From Cyclobacteriaceae bacterium (GTDB taxonomy: Bacteria > Bacteroidota > Bacteroidia > Cytophagales > Cyclobacteriaceae), in contig JAKISE010000050.1 of assembly GCA_021648745.1 (NCBI GenBank), positions 1-22,171 on the forward strand: a DNA stretch of 22,171 nucleotides, read 5' to 3'. The notes under the pieces were generated by a model that searched no databases, was not told where the DNA came from, and saw nothing but the letters and a program-made list of their open reading frames with translations. Below are positions 13,447 through 21,977 of the stretch, in pieces. The first letter of the stretch is position 1, and each line of letters begins with the position of its first letter. The position numbers and the translations under genes are program-made.

Positions 13447-15009
13447 TTAATCGCTTCCTGGGTAATCAAATCTAATGTTCACCCCTAAATCCATCAATTC
13501 TTTCATGGCCATCTTTTCTCCTTCATAAGCTATGTTTTGCACATCGGTTTGGTTTTTGTTGATAAAAATAAAATCAAGATTTACTAAATTTTTCATTTCA
13601 TACGGAAATTCAGTAATCAAATTAGCAGAAAGGTCAAGCTCCTTTAATTGTGTGAGTTTTAATATAGAAATCGGAAACTCAGCAAGGATATTATTATTTA
13701 AATGAAGCACTTTCAGCTTGCTAAGAGCAGACACATCTATCATCTCAGCTATTTTATTATGGTGCGCATACAGCTCTTCTAAGTTTGTCATATTACCAAT
13801 GGAGGCAGGAATGGCTTTGAAATTATTATGGGATAGAAATAAAGTTTTCAAATTTTTGAGGTTTGAGATGCTGTTATCAATGTAATCTATTTCGTTATAG
13901 TAGAGGTCGAGCCAATCTAGTTTTTCGAGTTCAAAAAGTTCTTTGGGTACCGTTTTGATTTCATTTTTGTACACTACAAAATTTTCAAGATTTTTTAATT
14001 TGCCTATTTCTGGCGGTAAACTTTTCAGCCTATTCTCAGGCATTGATAATTTTTTAAGAGATTGCATATCTCCAATTTCTGGAGGGAGGTGAATTAATCC
14101 ACAATTATTCATAAATAGGTTTTCAAGCTTGGTTAAGCCTGATAAATACCGAGGATCAGGTAAAACAATGTTTTTTCCGATGACAAGTTCTTCTAACGAG
14201 GTTATTTTTTCAATTCCTTTAAGCGATGTGAGTTTATTATTAAATAGAACTAATGTTTTCAGATTAGGTAGTTTATGCAGGCCTTTCGGTATGGTTTCCA
14301 GCCCATTATAACTCAATAGGAGGTATTCCAACGATTTCATTTTCTTAAACTTAATCTTCTTAGTACTTTTACCCAACTCATTGTTCGAAAGATCAAGGCG
14401 TTTTAAATTCTTCAGTTTTTTTAACTTTTTTGGCAGTGAAGAGAGCTGATTATAGCTTAAATCCAAAGAGGTTAATGATTCGTTTTTTACAATTTTGATA
14501 TTTTTTTCTGTTAGTTTATTATGATTTACATTTAGCTTCTTCAAGTTCTTATTTTCAAACACTTGAGGGTTGAGAGAAGTAATTCGGTTATTAGAAAAAG
14601 AAAGTGAATCAAGCTTTGATAAGTTTAGTATAAGAGGTGGCACCTCAGTAAAAAGCCCATTCTTAAATGTTAGTGTTGTACTACCTGTCAGGTCTGAAGT
14701 AGTAAGGATGGAGTCAAGCTTAATATGCGATATCGAGTCTTTAGTTGCTTTTTCTTTCTTCTTTCGTGCTATGTAGAGAGCCCGTTGTTCTTTAAAGCTT
14801 GCTTGCCCAGGTCGAATATACTTGGCTTCCATTTTTGCATATTGCTCTTTTCTTTTCTGTAGAAAATCTTTTTCGATTTCAATTTGCAAGGCAGCAATCG
14901 AGTCAAGCTCAACTTTTCTTTGATTGGTTAGCTTCGTGTTTTGCGCCCTAGCACCATTTGCGTACAAAACCATTGTACAAGTTATGATGACCCCCAAAAA
15001 TCGATTCAT
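13447..15009 (-). CDS. Secreted leucine-rich-repeat protein
   Basis: 520 residues if started at the ATG at 15009, which opens a good signal peptide (MNRFLGVIITCTMVLYANGARAQ in two parts, MNRFLGVIITC and TMVLYANGARAQ, cut after ARA or AQ). An ATG 23 codons earlier would spoil the signal. A charged helical stretch (about 30-85) is followed by roughly sixteen repeats of about 23 residues with LxxLxxLxLxxNxLxxIP, the pattern of bacterial (Internalin/YopM- or Ran-GAP-like) LRR proteins. The protein is probably periplasmic or on the cell surface, a binding scaffold rather than an enzyme. No C-terminal secretion tag is seen. It is monocistronic. Confidence 0.9.
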   Translation of the reverse strand: MNRFLGVIITCTMVLYANGARAQNTKLTNQRKVELDSIAALQIEIEKDFLQKRKEQYAKMEAKYIRPGQASFKEQRALYIARKKKEKATKDSISHIKLDSILTTSDLTGSTTLTFKNGLFTEVPPLILNLSKLDSLSFSNNRITSLNPQVFENKNLKKLNVNHNKLTEKNIKIVKNESLTSLDLSYNQLSSLPKKLKKLKNLKRLDLSNNELGKSTKKIKFKKMKSLEYLLLSYNGLETIPKGLHKLPNLKTLVLFNNKLTSLKGIEKITSLEELVIGKNIVLPDPRYLSGLTKLENLFMNNCGLIHLPPEIGDMQSLKKLSMPENRLKSLPPEIGKLKNLENFVVYKNEIKTVPKELFELEKLDWLDLYYNEIDYIDNSISNLKNLKTLFLSHNNFKAIPASIGNMTNLEELYAHHNKIAEMIDVSALSKLKVLHLNNNILAEFPISILKLTQLKELDLSANLITEFPYEMKNLVNLDFIFINKNQTDVQNIAYEGEKMAMKELMDLGVNIRFDYPGSD

Positions 15010-15152
15010 AGGTGTTTTAAGTTGATTGGATTGCAATATAACTAAATTAATAGTTAAAGAATAATTTGCTACTAACATTATTTACCTGTCATTCTGATGA
15101 TCGATTTTTTTAACAAAATCATCGTAGGCACATGATGGAATCACAAAGGGTT

Positions 15153-15226
15153 TTTTCTATTCCGAGGAATCTTCTACTTAAAATAAAGACTCTTTCTACA
15201 TTTAGAAGATTCCTCGGAATAGAAAA
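15153..15226. repeat. Perfect 24-base inverted repeat
   Basis: The arms 15153-15176 and 15203-15226 are exact reverse complements, centred on TTCCGAGGAATCTTC and its complement, with a 26-base loop. The arms and the neighbouring GTCATTCTGATGATCGA (from 15088) resemble the GTCATTC...GAGGAATC words that I recall as dispersed repeats in Bacteroidota. The rest of the 350-base gap between the LRR gene and aroQ holds smaller hairpins such as CATCTC/GAGATG, and no gene. Confidence 0.9.
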
Positions 15227-15358
15227 TAGGGTAATTGGGAGCAGCTTTAAATAAATCTGCCATTGAGCATCTCACTTTTAGGAGATGTAGAAGCCTGTAT
15301 TCTTTGCTGGACGGGTTTGTCAACTTCGGCTGAAGGACTCACACTTTTTAAACGGGTA

Positions 15359-15787
15359 TTAAGTGTTTTTAGCAGATGATAAATAGCTTACGGCTAGTTC
15401 GTACCCTTTTAACCCTAGCCCGGAAATAACGCCTGCGCATTTGCCTGTTAAATAGCTATGGTGTCTGTACTCTTCGCGAGCATAGATATTGGAAATATGC
15501 ACCTCTACTACAGGAGCAGTAATTGCAGAAATGGCGTCTCCAAGTCCTACGGAAGTATGTGTATAAGCAGCTGCATTTAAAATAATGCCATCACTTTCTG
15601 CCCCCATTTTTTGCACTTCGCTAATCAGCTCCCCTTCAATATTAGATTGAAAATAGCTAAATGTAATGGCAGGAAACTTCTCTTTTAGCCCTTCAAAATA
15701 ACTTTCAAAAGTTTTGCTTCCATACACGCTTGGTTCTCTTTTTCCTAATAGGTTAAGATTAGGGCCGTTTATGATTGCAATGTGCAT
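15359..15787 (-). CDS. aroQ: Type II 3-dehydroquinate dehydratase
   Basis: Catalyses the third step of the shikimate pathway, 3-dehydroquinate to 3-dehydroshikimate, in the cytoplasm, usually as a dodecamer. 142 residues is family length. The signature NGPNLNLLGKREPSVYG gives the catalytic Tyr22. Asn71 (ILNAAAYTH), His97 (VEVHISN) and Arg108 (EEYRHHSY) complete the active site. It is divergent from xerD over an 81-base gap with a symmetrical repeat. Confidence 0.97.
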   Translation of the reverse strand: MHIAIINGPNLNLLGKREPSVYGSKTFESYFEGLKEKFPAITFSYFQSNIEGELISEVQKMGAESDGIILNAAAYTHTSVGLGDAISAITAPVVEVHISNIYAREEYRHHSYLTGKCAGVISGLGLKGYELAVSYLSSAKNT

Positions 15788-15804
15788 TATGTAATTAGTT
15801 TATT

Positions 15805-15844
15805 GTTTATTTGTTGGAGAGTAAATATAGTTCAACAAATAAAC
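15805..15844. promoter_or_regulatory. Symmetrical divergent promoter region of aroQ and xerD
   Basis: GTTTATTTGTTG (15805-15816) and its exact reverse complement (15833-15844) are separated by 16 bases. Each arm contains TTTATTTG, one base from the TAnnTTTG consensus, pointing towards xerD on one side and aroQ on the other. The arms could be paired promoters or a shared operator. Confidence 0.5.
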
Positions 15845-15868
15845 GAATAACAGTTCAACCTTCATACC

Positions 15869-16768
15869 ATGACGTGGGATTTATTAATCACGCAGTTTAA
15901 GCATTATTTAAAACTCGAAAGGGCCTTGGCAGATAATTCCATTCAAGCCTATGTACGAGATATAATAAAGCTCCAACAATTTTCGAAACAAAATGAAGTA
16001 AGTATTTCTCCTATTGAGATTACGCAAGCTGATATTTCTGATTTTATTCAGCTATTAAATGAATTGGGGATGTCTGCCTTTAGCCAGGCAAGGATAATAA
16101 GTGGAATAAAGGCTTTTTATAAATATTTGCTGTTTGAAGGCGAAATAACAATAGACCCCACGCAATTAATAGAAGCCCCTAGGCTAGGTAGAAAACTGCC
16201 CGACACCCTCGATTTACATGAAATAGACAAATTATTACAAGCAATAGATCACTCTAAACTAGAAGGGCCTAGGAACAGAGCCATTCTAGAAACACTGTAT
16301 AGTTGTGGTTTGCGTGTGTCTGAACTTATTAGTTTAAGGTTAAGTAGTTTATATGCCGATGCAGGCTACATCCGTGTAATTGGTAAAGGAGATAAAGAGC
16401 GATTGGTGCCAATTGGCAGAGAAGCAATAAAGTATATTGACATTTACAGAAACGAAAGCAGAGTGCATGTAAAAATAGAGCCAGGCAACGAAGATTATGT
16501 TTTTCTAAATCGTAGAGGAGCCATGTTAAGTCGAGTTATGATTTTTACCATTATAAAGAATTTGGCAAAAGTGGCAGGAATCAATAAAAACATAAGCCCT
16601 CACACTTTCAGGCACTCTTTTGCTACACATTTAATTGAAGGAGGAGCCGACCTTAGAGCTGTACAAGAAATGCTAGGCCACGAGTCAATTACCACCACCG
16701 AAATATACACCCACCTTGATAGAGCCTATTTGCAGCAGGTAATTCAAGATTTTCATCCGAGGAGCTAA
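15869..16768 (+). CDS. xerD: Tyrosine recombinase XerD (site-specific, chromosome dimer resolution)
   Basis: 299 residues, the length of chromosomal Xer proteins. The N-terminal SAM-like core-binding domain spans 1-90. The catalytic set is complete: Arg149 (GLRVSEL), Lys173 (GKGDKER), His245 and Arg248 (HTFRHSFATHL), His271 (LGHES) and nucleophile Tyr280 (TTEIYTH). Its role with FtsK is resolution of chromosome dimers at dif. ftsK is 2 kb downstream on the same strand. The choice of XerD rather than XerC or a phage integrase rests on length and context; no mobile element surrounds it. Confidence 0.92.
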   Translation: MTWDLLITQFKHYLKLERALADNSIQAYVRDIIKLQQFSKQNEVSISPIEITQADISDFIQLLNELGMSAFSQARIISGIKAFYKYLLFEGEITIDPTQLIEAPRLGRKLPDTLDLHEIDKLLQAIDHSKLEGPRNRAILETLYSCGLRVSELISLRLSSLYADAGYIRVIGKGDKERLVPIGREAIKYIDIYRNESRVHVKIEPGNEDYVFLNRRGAMLSRVMIFTIIKNLAKVAGINKNISPHTFRHSFATHLIEGGADLRAVQEMLGHESITTTEIYTHLDRAYLQQVIQDFHPRS

Positions 16769-16779
16769 TTGAAATCCGC

Positions 16780-16860
16780 AATGCATAATATGGGTTGTAA
16801 AGAAATTCTCAGCAACCTTTGTGTTTTATGCATTCCTCCAAAAACTTTGCGACCTTTGCA
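16780..16860. repeat. Inverted repeat with CTTTG words before pyrD
   Basis: AATGCATAA (16780-16788) pairs with TTATGCATT (16826-16834), and GGTTG/CAACC lies within. CCTTTGTG and CTTTGCGACCTTTGCATT follow, similar in style to the CACAAAG-type repeats at 1257 and 4333. No promoter box is obvious here. Confidence 0.6.
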
Positions 16861-16882
16861 TTTACATTTTTAAGATAATACC

Positions 16883-17923
16883 GTGTACAAGTTTTTTATC
16901 CGCCCTTTCTTTTTTCTTTTTAGTGCTGAAAAGGCACATCATTTATCAATGAGATTGCTTAAAGGTTCGTTGGCAATTCCAGGAGCTAAATTTATTTTTA
17001 ATGCATTATTCAACAAAAAGCATACAAACCTTACTAGAGAGGTAATGGGGTTAACCTTTAATAACCCTGTAGGTTTAGCTGCAGGTTTTGATAAGGATGC
17101 AAAATATGTAGAGGAGCTTAGTCATTTGGGCTTTGGGTTTATTGAAATTGGTACGTTAACGCCAAAACCACAGCCCGGCAATCCCCAACCTAGGCTTTTT
17201 AGGTTAAAAGCTGATGAAGCATTGCTCAATAGAATGGGGTTCAATAATGGTGGAGTTGAGGCTGCGGTACAACGATTAAAATCAATAAACCCTAATGTTA
17301 TTATTGGCGGTAACATTGGCAAAAACAAGGTAACTTCTAACGAAGATGCTGCCCATGATTATCTTCACAGTTTTGAAGCACTCTTTAATGTGGTTGATTA
17401 TTTTGTGGTAAATGTGAGTTCACCCAATACGCCCAATTTAAGGGCTTTGCAAGATAAGGAGCCTCTTAAAAAATTATTAGATCAGGTTCAATTGGCTAAT
17501 AATGTTAAAAATAAGCCGAAACCAATTCTCTTAAAAATCGCACCTGATTTAACCGAAGAACAAATAGAAGATATTGTAGAAATTGTTAAATCAACGAAGC
17601 TAGCAGGGGTTGTTGCTACCAATACCACGATAAGCAGAGATGAGCTTGGATATACAAAAGACGAGGCATTATCTATTGGTAACGGAGGTGTAAGTGGAGC
17701 TCCTCTTACCTATCATGCTACTGAAATAATAAAATTATTGCGTACTAAATTGGGGAATAAAGCAGTTATTATTGGTGTTGGAGGAATAATGACTCCACAG
17801 GATGCCAAAGACAAATTAGAGGCAGGGGCAGATTTGATTCAAGTGTTTACAGGTTTTATATATAACGGACCGTCTTTTGTGAAACATATAAATAAAGCCA
17901 TTATGAATTTTAAAACATTATAA
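16883..17923 (+). CDS. pyrD: Dihydroorotate dehydrogenase (quinone), class 2
   Basis: Oxidises dihydroorotate to orotate in pyrimidine synthesis, passing electrons to menaquinone at the inner face of the membrane. 346 residues, with the class 2 N-terminal amphipathic helices (MYKFFIRPFFFLFSAEKAHH). FMN-binding segments are NPVGLAAGFDKD, GTLTPKPQPGNPQPR and GVGGI. The active-site segment NVSSPNTPNLR places the catalytic serine at about Ser180; class 1 enzymes have Cys there. The start is GTG. Its stop codon overlaps the ATG of the next gene by one base. Confidence 0.97.
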   Translation: MYKFFIRPFFFLFSAEKAHHLSMRLLKGSLAIPGAKFIFNALFNKKHTNLTREVMGLTFNNPVGLAAGFDKDAKYVEELSHLGFGFIEIGTLTPKPQPGNPQPRLFRLKADEALLNRMGFNNGGVEAAVQRLKSINPNVIIGGNIGKNKVTSNEDAAHDYLHSFEALFNVVDYFVVNVSSPNTPNLRALQDKEPLKKLLDQVQLANNVKNKPKPILLKIAPDLTEEQIEDIVEIVKSTKLAGVVATNTTISRDELGYTKDEALSIGNGGVSGAPLTYHATEIIKLLRTKLGNKAVIIGVGGIMTPQDAKDKLEAGADLIQVFTGFIYNGPSFVKHINKAIMNFKTL

Positions 17924-18513
17924 TGGAAGATTTTTGGAATGACCGTTACAAAACTGAAGAATATGTATATGGTACAGCTCCCAATGAATTTCTTCGCGAT
18001 GTTTTATCTAAATTTAAGATAACGGGTACTATTCTATTTCCTGAAGAAGGAGGAGAAATGCCGTTTATGCAGCAAAGTCTGGTTTGCATGTAACTGCTTG
18101 ATACTAGCATAAAAGGTAAAATTAAGGCACTAAAACTGGCAAAATCAAATGATGTATCTATAAATTATTATGCTGGAGCTCTTGAAGAGATGAGTTTTGC
18201 AGAAAATTCTTTTGATAATATGGCCCTAATTTATGCCCATTTCCCAGCCGATATTAAATCAAATTATCATACAGAGTTGGCAAAATTGCTTAAAGTAGGA
18301 GGATTGGTGATTTTTGAAGCATTTAGTAAAAACAACCCTGCTCAAAAGGAAAAATACCCAGACATTGGAGGCCCTCCTGAAATTGATATGCTATTTTCGG
18401 TGGAAGAAATTGAAAAGGACTTTAAAGGATTCGAGATAATTGAGCTCAAAGAGGTAGTTATTCCTTTAAAACCTGAGTTCGGGATAAGGAATAGCTGCCA
18501 GAAAATAAAATAG
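17923..18513 (+). pseudogene. SAM-dependent methyltransferase gene, frameshifted
   Basis: The ATG overlaps the pyrD stop. The frame from 17923 gives MEDFWNDRYKTEEYVYGTAPNEFL, a familiar class I methyltransferase start, up to about 18051. The sequence then continues in another frame as RNAVYAAKSGLHVTA (18054-18098), giving the SAM-binding EGG-RNAVYAA motif. It then returns to the first frame as DTSIKGKIKALKLAKS (from 18100) and runs to the stop at 18513, including FDNMALIYAHFP. So about one base is lost near 18052 and a compensating change lies at about 18099. The C-terminus may hold a further shift near 18480. A short ORF from 18190 remains. Either the gene is dead or the two sites are sequencing errors. 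Confidence 0.8.
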
Positions 18514-18621
18514 TAGGTAAGCTTTTTAATATAAAAAGTGAAAAAATAATGAATTATTATTTCCAAAAGATTGCCTGCTAAATATTTCCCCTTGGGCTTT
18601 AGTGATATTTCCCCAAACTTC

Positions 18622-18666
18622 CTCAAATTTATTTGAATTAACCCGTTAGTTCTACATAAATTTGAG
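18622..18666. promoter_or_regulatory. Inverted repeat upstream of ftsK
   Basis: CTCAAATTTAT (18622-18632) and its exact reverse complement (18656-18666) have a 23-base spacer. They lie in the 288-base gap before ftsK, which also has a direct repeat ATATTTCCCC (about 18582 and 18605). TTTATTTG near 18754-18761 may be the ftsK -7 box (one base off consensus). Confidence 0.45.
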
Positions 18667-18801
18667 TTGTTTATGAAATTTTCACTTAAAGTTGACAGTA
18701 TTCCTTAGGTCGAACTCAGGTTCCTAGCTTTTGGCTTAGAATCGATAATCAACTTTATTTGTACTTAGCCTAAACTGAACCTCTATTACCAATTAAACTA
18801 C

Positions 18802-21279
18802 ATGGCCGAAAATACCTATAAATCTAAAAATTTTGTAAACAAACCGAAGGATAAGAAAAAATCGGAGTTAAAACTGAATCTTAGGTTTTTGAAGGATAGA
18901 AGAGTTCAACTTACGGCAGGTTTTTTTCTACTCTCTGCTTCGTTGTTTTTATTAGTTTCATTTATTTCTTATCTTTTTACAGGTACAGCCGACCAAAGCG
19001 TGATAGATGCTGTGAAAGAAGTTGGTGTATTACAATCAGGTTTGGAAGTAGAAAACTGGATGAAGCTTTATGGTGCGATAAGTGCCCACTATTTTATTTT
19101 TGAATGGTTTGGATTAGCCTCCTTTCTCTTGCCATTTCTGTTTTTTTTATATGGGTATAGAATTGTGTTTCACAGAAGCCTTGTAAACCTTTCATCTGCT
19201 ACCATTTTTGTGTTCTTTTTCCTTATTTGGATTAGCCTTTTTTTAGGAGATATTGTTTTAAGTAACGAAAATGTAACCACATTAAGTTTTTTAAGTGGAG
19301 GTATCGGGTTCAACCTTGCTGTAATCATCAATAGCCTTTTAGGGTGGGGAAGCTTGTTATTGCTTCTATTTTCTTTGGTTGTATTCGGCATGTTCTTTTT
19401 TAATATTACTTCCATCATAGGGCTTAAATCGAAAGTGAAGGAAAAAGTACAGGAAGTAGAAGATTCTATTGATGAAACGGTATCTGATTTAAATCCAATG
19501 GATACTGTTGGCTTTGAAGTTGATACACAGGTGCAATTTGATGGATTAGAAGATGAATTATTGCCAGATGATAGCTCAGAGCTAGAAAGTGAACCCTTAT
19601 CTGATTCATCGGATAATTTAATTGTTGATTCTCCCTCCAAGACTGAAGATGAAAAGATAGAATTAGAAGTGGAGGTAGTACCTCCGGTAAAAGAAGAGTT
19701 AGCTGAAGGGGCAGAACCCGAATTTTCAGTTAAGGAAGATGTAAAAGAAGAAAAGGCCGAAGATGTAGAGAATTACGACCCAACGTTGGATTTAGGCACT
19801 TATCAATATCCTGGTCTTGATTTACTTAATGATTACGGTACTTCCAAAGTGAAGGTAAGCTCTGATGAGCTTCAACAAAATAAGGATAAGATTGTAACTA
19901 CGCTTACCAATTTTAACATTGGCATTTCTAGTATTAGGGCAACCATAGGCCCAACTGTTACCCTTTACGAAATTGTGCCAGAGGCAGGTATTAAAATTTC
20001 TAAAATTAAAAATTTAGAAGATGATATAGCCTTAAGCTTATCAGCATTGGGTATTCGAATAATTGCGCCTATTCCAGGTAAAGGTACTATTGGCATTGAA
20101 GTACCCAATAAAAATCGAGAAATGGTTGATGTTAAGGGTGTACTTGGTACCGAAAAATTTATGAAAAGCGATGCTGATCTGCCTGTGGTACTAGGTAAAA
20201 CTATTTCAAATGAAGTGTTTATGATTGACCTTGCCAAAATGCCTCATATTCTAATGGCGGGCGCAACGGGTCAGGGTAAATCAGTAGGCTTAAATGTATT
20301 ACTCACATCGTTAATTTATAAAAAGCACCCTTCGCAGCTTAAACTTGTACTGATAGACCCTAAGAAAGTGGAGCTTAGCTTATTTAATAAGTTAGAAAGG
20401 CACTTTTTGGCTAGAATACCTAATAACGAAGATTCCATTATAACCGACACAAAGCAGGTTATAAATACCCTAAATTCGTTAACAATTGAAATGGATGCTC
20501 GCTACGATTTATTAAAAGATGCGGGTACCAGAAACATAAAAGAGTATAATGCTAAGTTTATAAAAAGGAGATTGAACCCTGAAAAAGGCCATCGATTTTT
20601 GCCCTATATTGTACTGGTTATTGATGAGTTGGCCGATTTAATGATGACAGCTGGCAAAGAAGTGGAAACACCTATTGCACGGTTAGCACAACTGGCCAGG
20701 GCCATAGGTATTCACTTAGTGTTGGCTACCCAACGCCCATCTGTAAATGTAATTACAGGTACCATCAAAGCGAATTTTCCAGCTCGTTTAAGTTTTAGAG
20801 TTACTTCTAAAATAGACTCCCGAACCATTTTAGATGCTGGAGGGGCAGACCAACTGGTTGGAATGGGGGATATGCTATTTTCGCAAGGTTCGGATACCAT
20901 TCGATTGCAATGTGCTTTTGTAGATACACCTGAGGTAGAGCGAATGTGTGATTTTGTAGGCGAACAAAGAGGGTACGAGTCGGCTTATTTATTGCCTGAA
21001 TTTGTAGGTGAAGAGGCGGGAGAAAACTTGGCGGTTGATTTAGATGATAGAGATAAATTATTTGATGATGCTGCAAGGGTGATTGTTATGCATCAACAAG
21101 GAAGTACCAGTTTAATACAGCGAAAGCTTAAACTAGGCTATAACCGCGCAGGTAGACTAATTGACCAATTAGAGGCAGCAGGAATTGTTGGCTCATTTGA
21201 AGGAAGCAAGGCAAGATCAGTATTAATTCCAGATGAGTATAGTTTGGAACAGTTATTGAATGAGCTTAATGAAAAATAG
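18802..21279 (+). CDS. ftsK: DNA translocase FtsK
   Basis: A septum-located DNA pump that clears chromosome ends during division and activates XerCD at dif. 825 residues. Four hydrophobic segments lie at about 37-60, 97-123, 130-155 and 170-205. A very acidic linker (about 210-330) follows, then the RecA-like motor with Walker A GATGQGKS at 487-494 and the VIDELADLMM Walker B. The C-terminal gamma winged helix (about 755-817, QGSTSLIQRKLKLGYNRAGR) reads KOPS-type polarity sequences. All parts are intact. xerD lies 2 kb upstream. Confidence 0.97.
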   Translation: MAENTYKSKNFVNKPKDKKKSELKLNLRFLKDRRVQLTAGFFLLSASLFLLVSFISYLFTGTADQSVIDAVKEVGVLQSGLEVENWMKLYGAISAHYFIFEWFGLASFLLPFLFFLYGYRIVFHRSLVNLSSATIFVFFFLIWISLFLGDIVLSNENVTTLSFLSGGIGFNLAVIINSLLGWGSLLLLLFSLVVFGMFFFNITSIIGLKSKVKEKVQEVEDSIDETVSDLNPMDTVGFEVDTQVQFDGLEDELLPDDSSELESEPLSDSSDNLIVDSPSKTEDEKIELEVEVVPPVKEELAEGAEPEFSVKEDVKEEKAEDVENYDPTLDLGTYQYPGLDLLNDYGTSKVKVSSDELQQNKDKIVTTLTNFNIGISSIRATIGPTVTLYEIVPEAGIKISKIKNLEDDIALSLSALGIRIIAPIPGKGTIGIEVPNKNREMVDVKGVLGTEKFMKSDADLPVVLGKTISNEVFMIDLAKMPHILMAGATGQGKSVGLNVLLTSLIYKKHPSQLKLVLIDPKKVELSLFNKLERHFLARIPNNEDSIITDTKQVINTLNSLTIEMDARYDLLKDAGTRNIKEYNAKFIKRRLNPEKGHRFLPYIVLVIDELADLMMTAGKEVETPIARLAQLARAIGIHLVLATQRPSVNVITGTIKANFPARLSFRVTSKIDSRTILDAGGADQLVGMGDMLFSQGSDTIRLQCAFVDTPEVERMCDFVGEQRGYESAYLLPEFVGEEAGENLAVDLDDRDKLFDDAARVIVMHQQGSTSLIQRKLKLGYNRAGRLIDQLEAAGIVGSFEGSKARSVLIPDEYSLEQLLNELNEK

Positions 21280-21303
21280 ACTTTTTTTAATCAATCACAT
21301 TCG

Positions 21304-21311
21304 TATTTTTG
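21304..21311 (+). promoter_or_regulatory. Bacteroidota -7 box of the LolA-like gene
   Basis: TATTTTTG is an exact TAnnTTTG match, 30 bases before the ATG. No -33 TTG is evident. The gene could have its own promoter besides reading from ftsK. Confidence 0.5.
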
Positions 21312-21341
21312 TGGTTTATTAGTTAGGCAAAATATAAAATT

Positions 21342-21977
21342 ATGACAAAGAAATTAATGTTCGGGTTGGTATTTATGTGTATGGCAACTTTAGCCTCAGC
21401 CCAAAATGCGAAAGCAATATTGGATGCCATGAGCACCAAATACAAAGCTATTCCTTCGTTTACATCTAACATTGATTATACGATGGTAAATAAAGCCGAT
21501 GGTGTAAACAACACCTTTGAAGGGAGTATAGCCGTAAAAGGTGATATGTACAGCCTTAAAATGGGTGGACAAGAGGTGATAAATAATGGCATAACAGTTT
21601 GGACATACCTGCCAGATGATAACGAAGTAAATATTGACAACCATAGTGCTGAAGCTGGAGATATAACACCTTCGAGTATTTATACCATTTACAAAAATGG
21701 ATTTACCTATGTGTTGTTAACGCCTGTTACAGTAGCTGGTAAAAAATATGATGTGATTGATTTGATTTCTACCGACAAAGAAGCCCAATTTTACAAAATT
21801 AGACTAGAGATAGCCCAATCTGACAAAACTCTAGGCAAATTCACGATGTTTGATAATGAAGGAAGTGAATTTTCTTACACTATTTCAAACTTCAATTCAA
21901 AAGTAAATCTTAAAGATTCTGATTTTGTTTTTGACGAAGCTGTCCACAGTGGAGTTGAGGTTATAGATTTAAGATAA
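21342..21977 (+). CDS. LolA-like outer-membrane lipoprotein carrier protein
   Basis: A periplasmic chaperone that carries lipoproteins to the outer membrane. 211 residues, with a clear signal peptide (MTKKLMFGLVFMCMATLASAQ in two parts, MTKKLMFGLVF and MCMATLASAQ, cut at about residue 20). The mature part has the LolA pattern of alternating beta strands (NIDYTMVNKADGV, GDMYSLKM, VWTYLPDDNEVNI, and LGKFTMFDNEGSEFSYTI). It follows ftsK by 62 bases, an order also seen in other bacteria. The C-terminus and stop are intact although an IS element lies directly behind. Confidence 0.9.
   Translation: MTKKLMFGLVFMCMATLASAQNAKAILDAMSTKYKAIPSFTSNIDYTMVNKADGVNNTFEGSIAVKGDMYSLKMGGQEVINNGITVWTYLPDDNEVNIDNHSAEAGDITPSSIYTIYKNGFTYVLLTPVTVAGKKYDVIDLISTDKEAQFYKIRLEIAQSDKTLGKFTMFDNEGSEFSYTISNFNSKVNLKDSDFVFDEAVHSGVEVIDLR

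Noticed and set aside
15869..16768. The tyrosine recombinase as the missing integrase of the tRNA islet or of the cassette-like strip
   Set aside because: Its 299-residue length, intact Xer motifs, lack of an IntI-type extra insert and location among housekeeping genes near ftsK fit a chromosomal XerD. It could still act in trans, but nothing in the sequence shows this.
15781..16882. A dif site near xerD
   Set aside because: No 28-base site with two 11-base Xer-binding arms could be recognised by eye in the gaps around xerD.
18342..18626. Minus-strand ORF of 94 codons over the methyltransferase C-terminus
   Set aside because: It is the shadow of a plus-strand frame with clear family similarity, with a Ser/Ile-rich composition typical of antisense reading.
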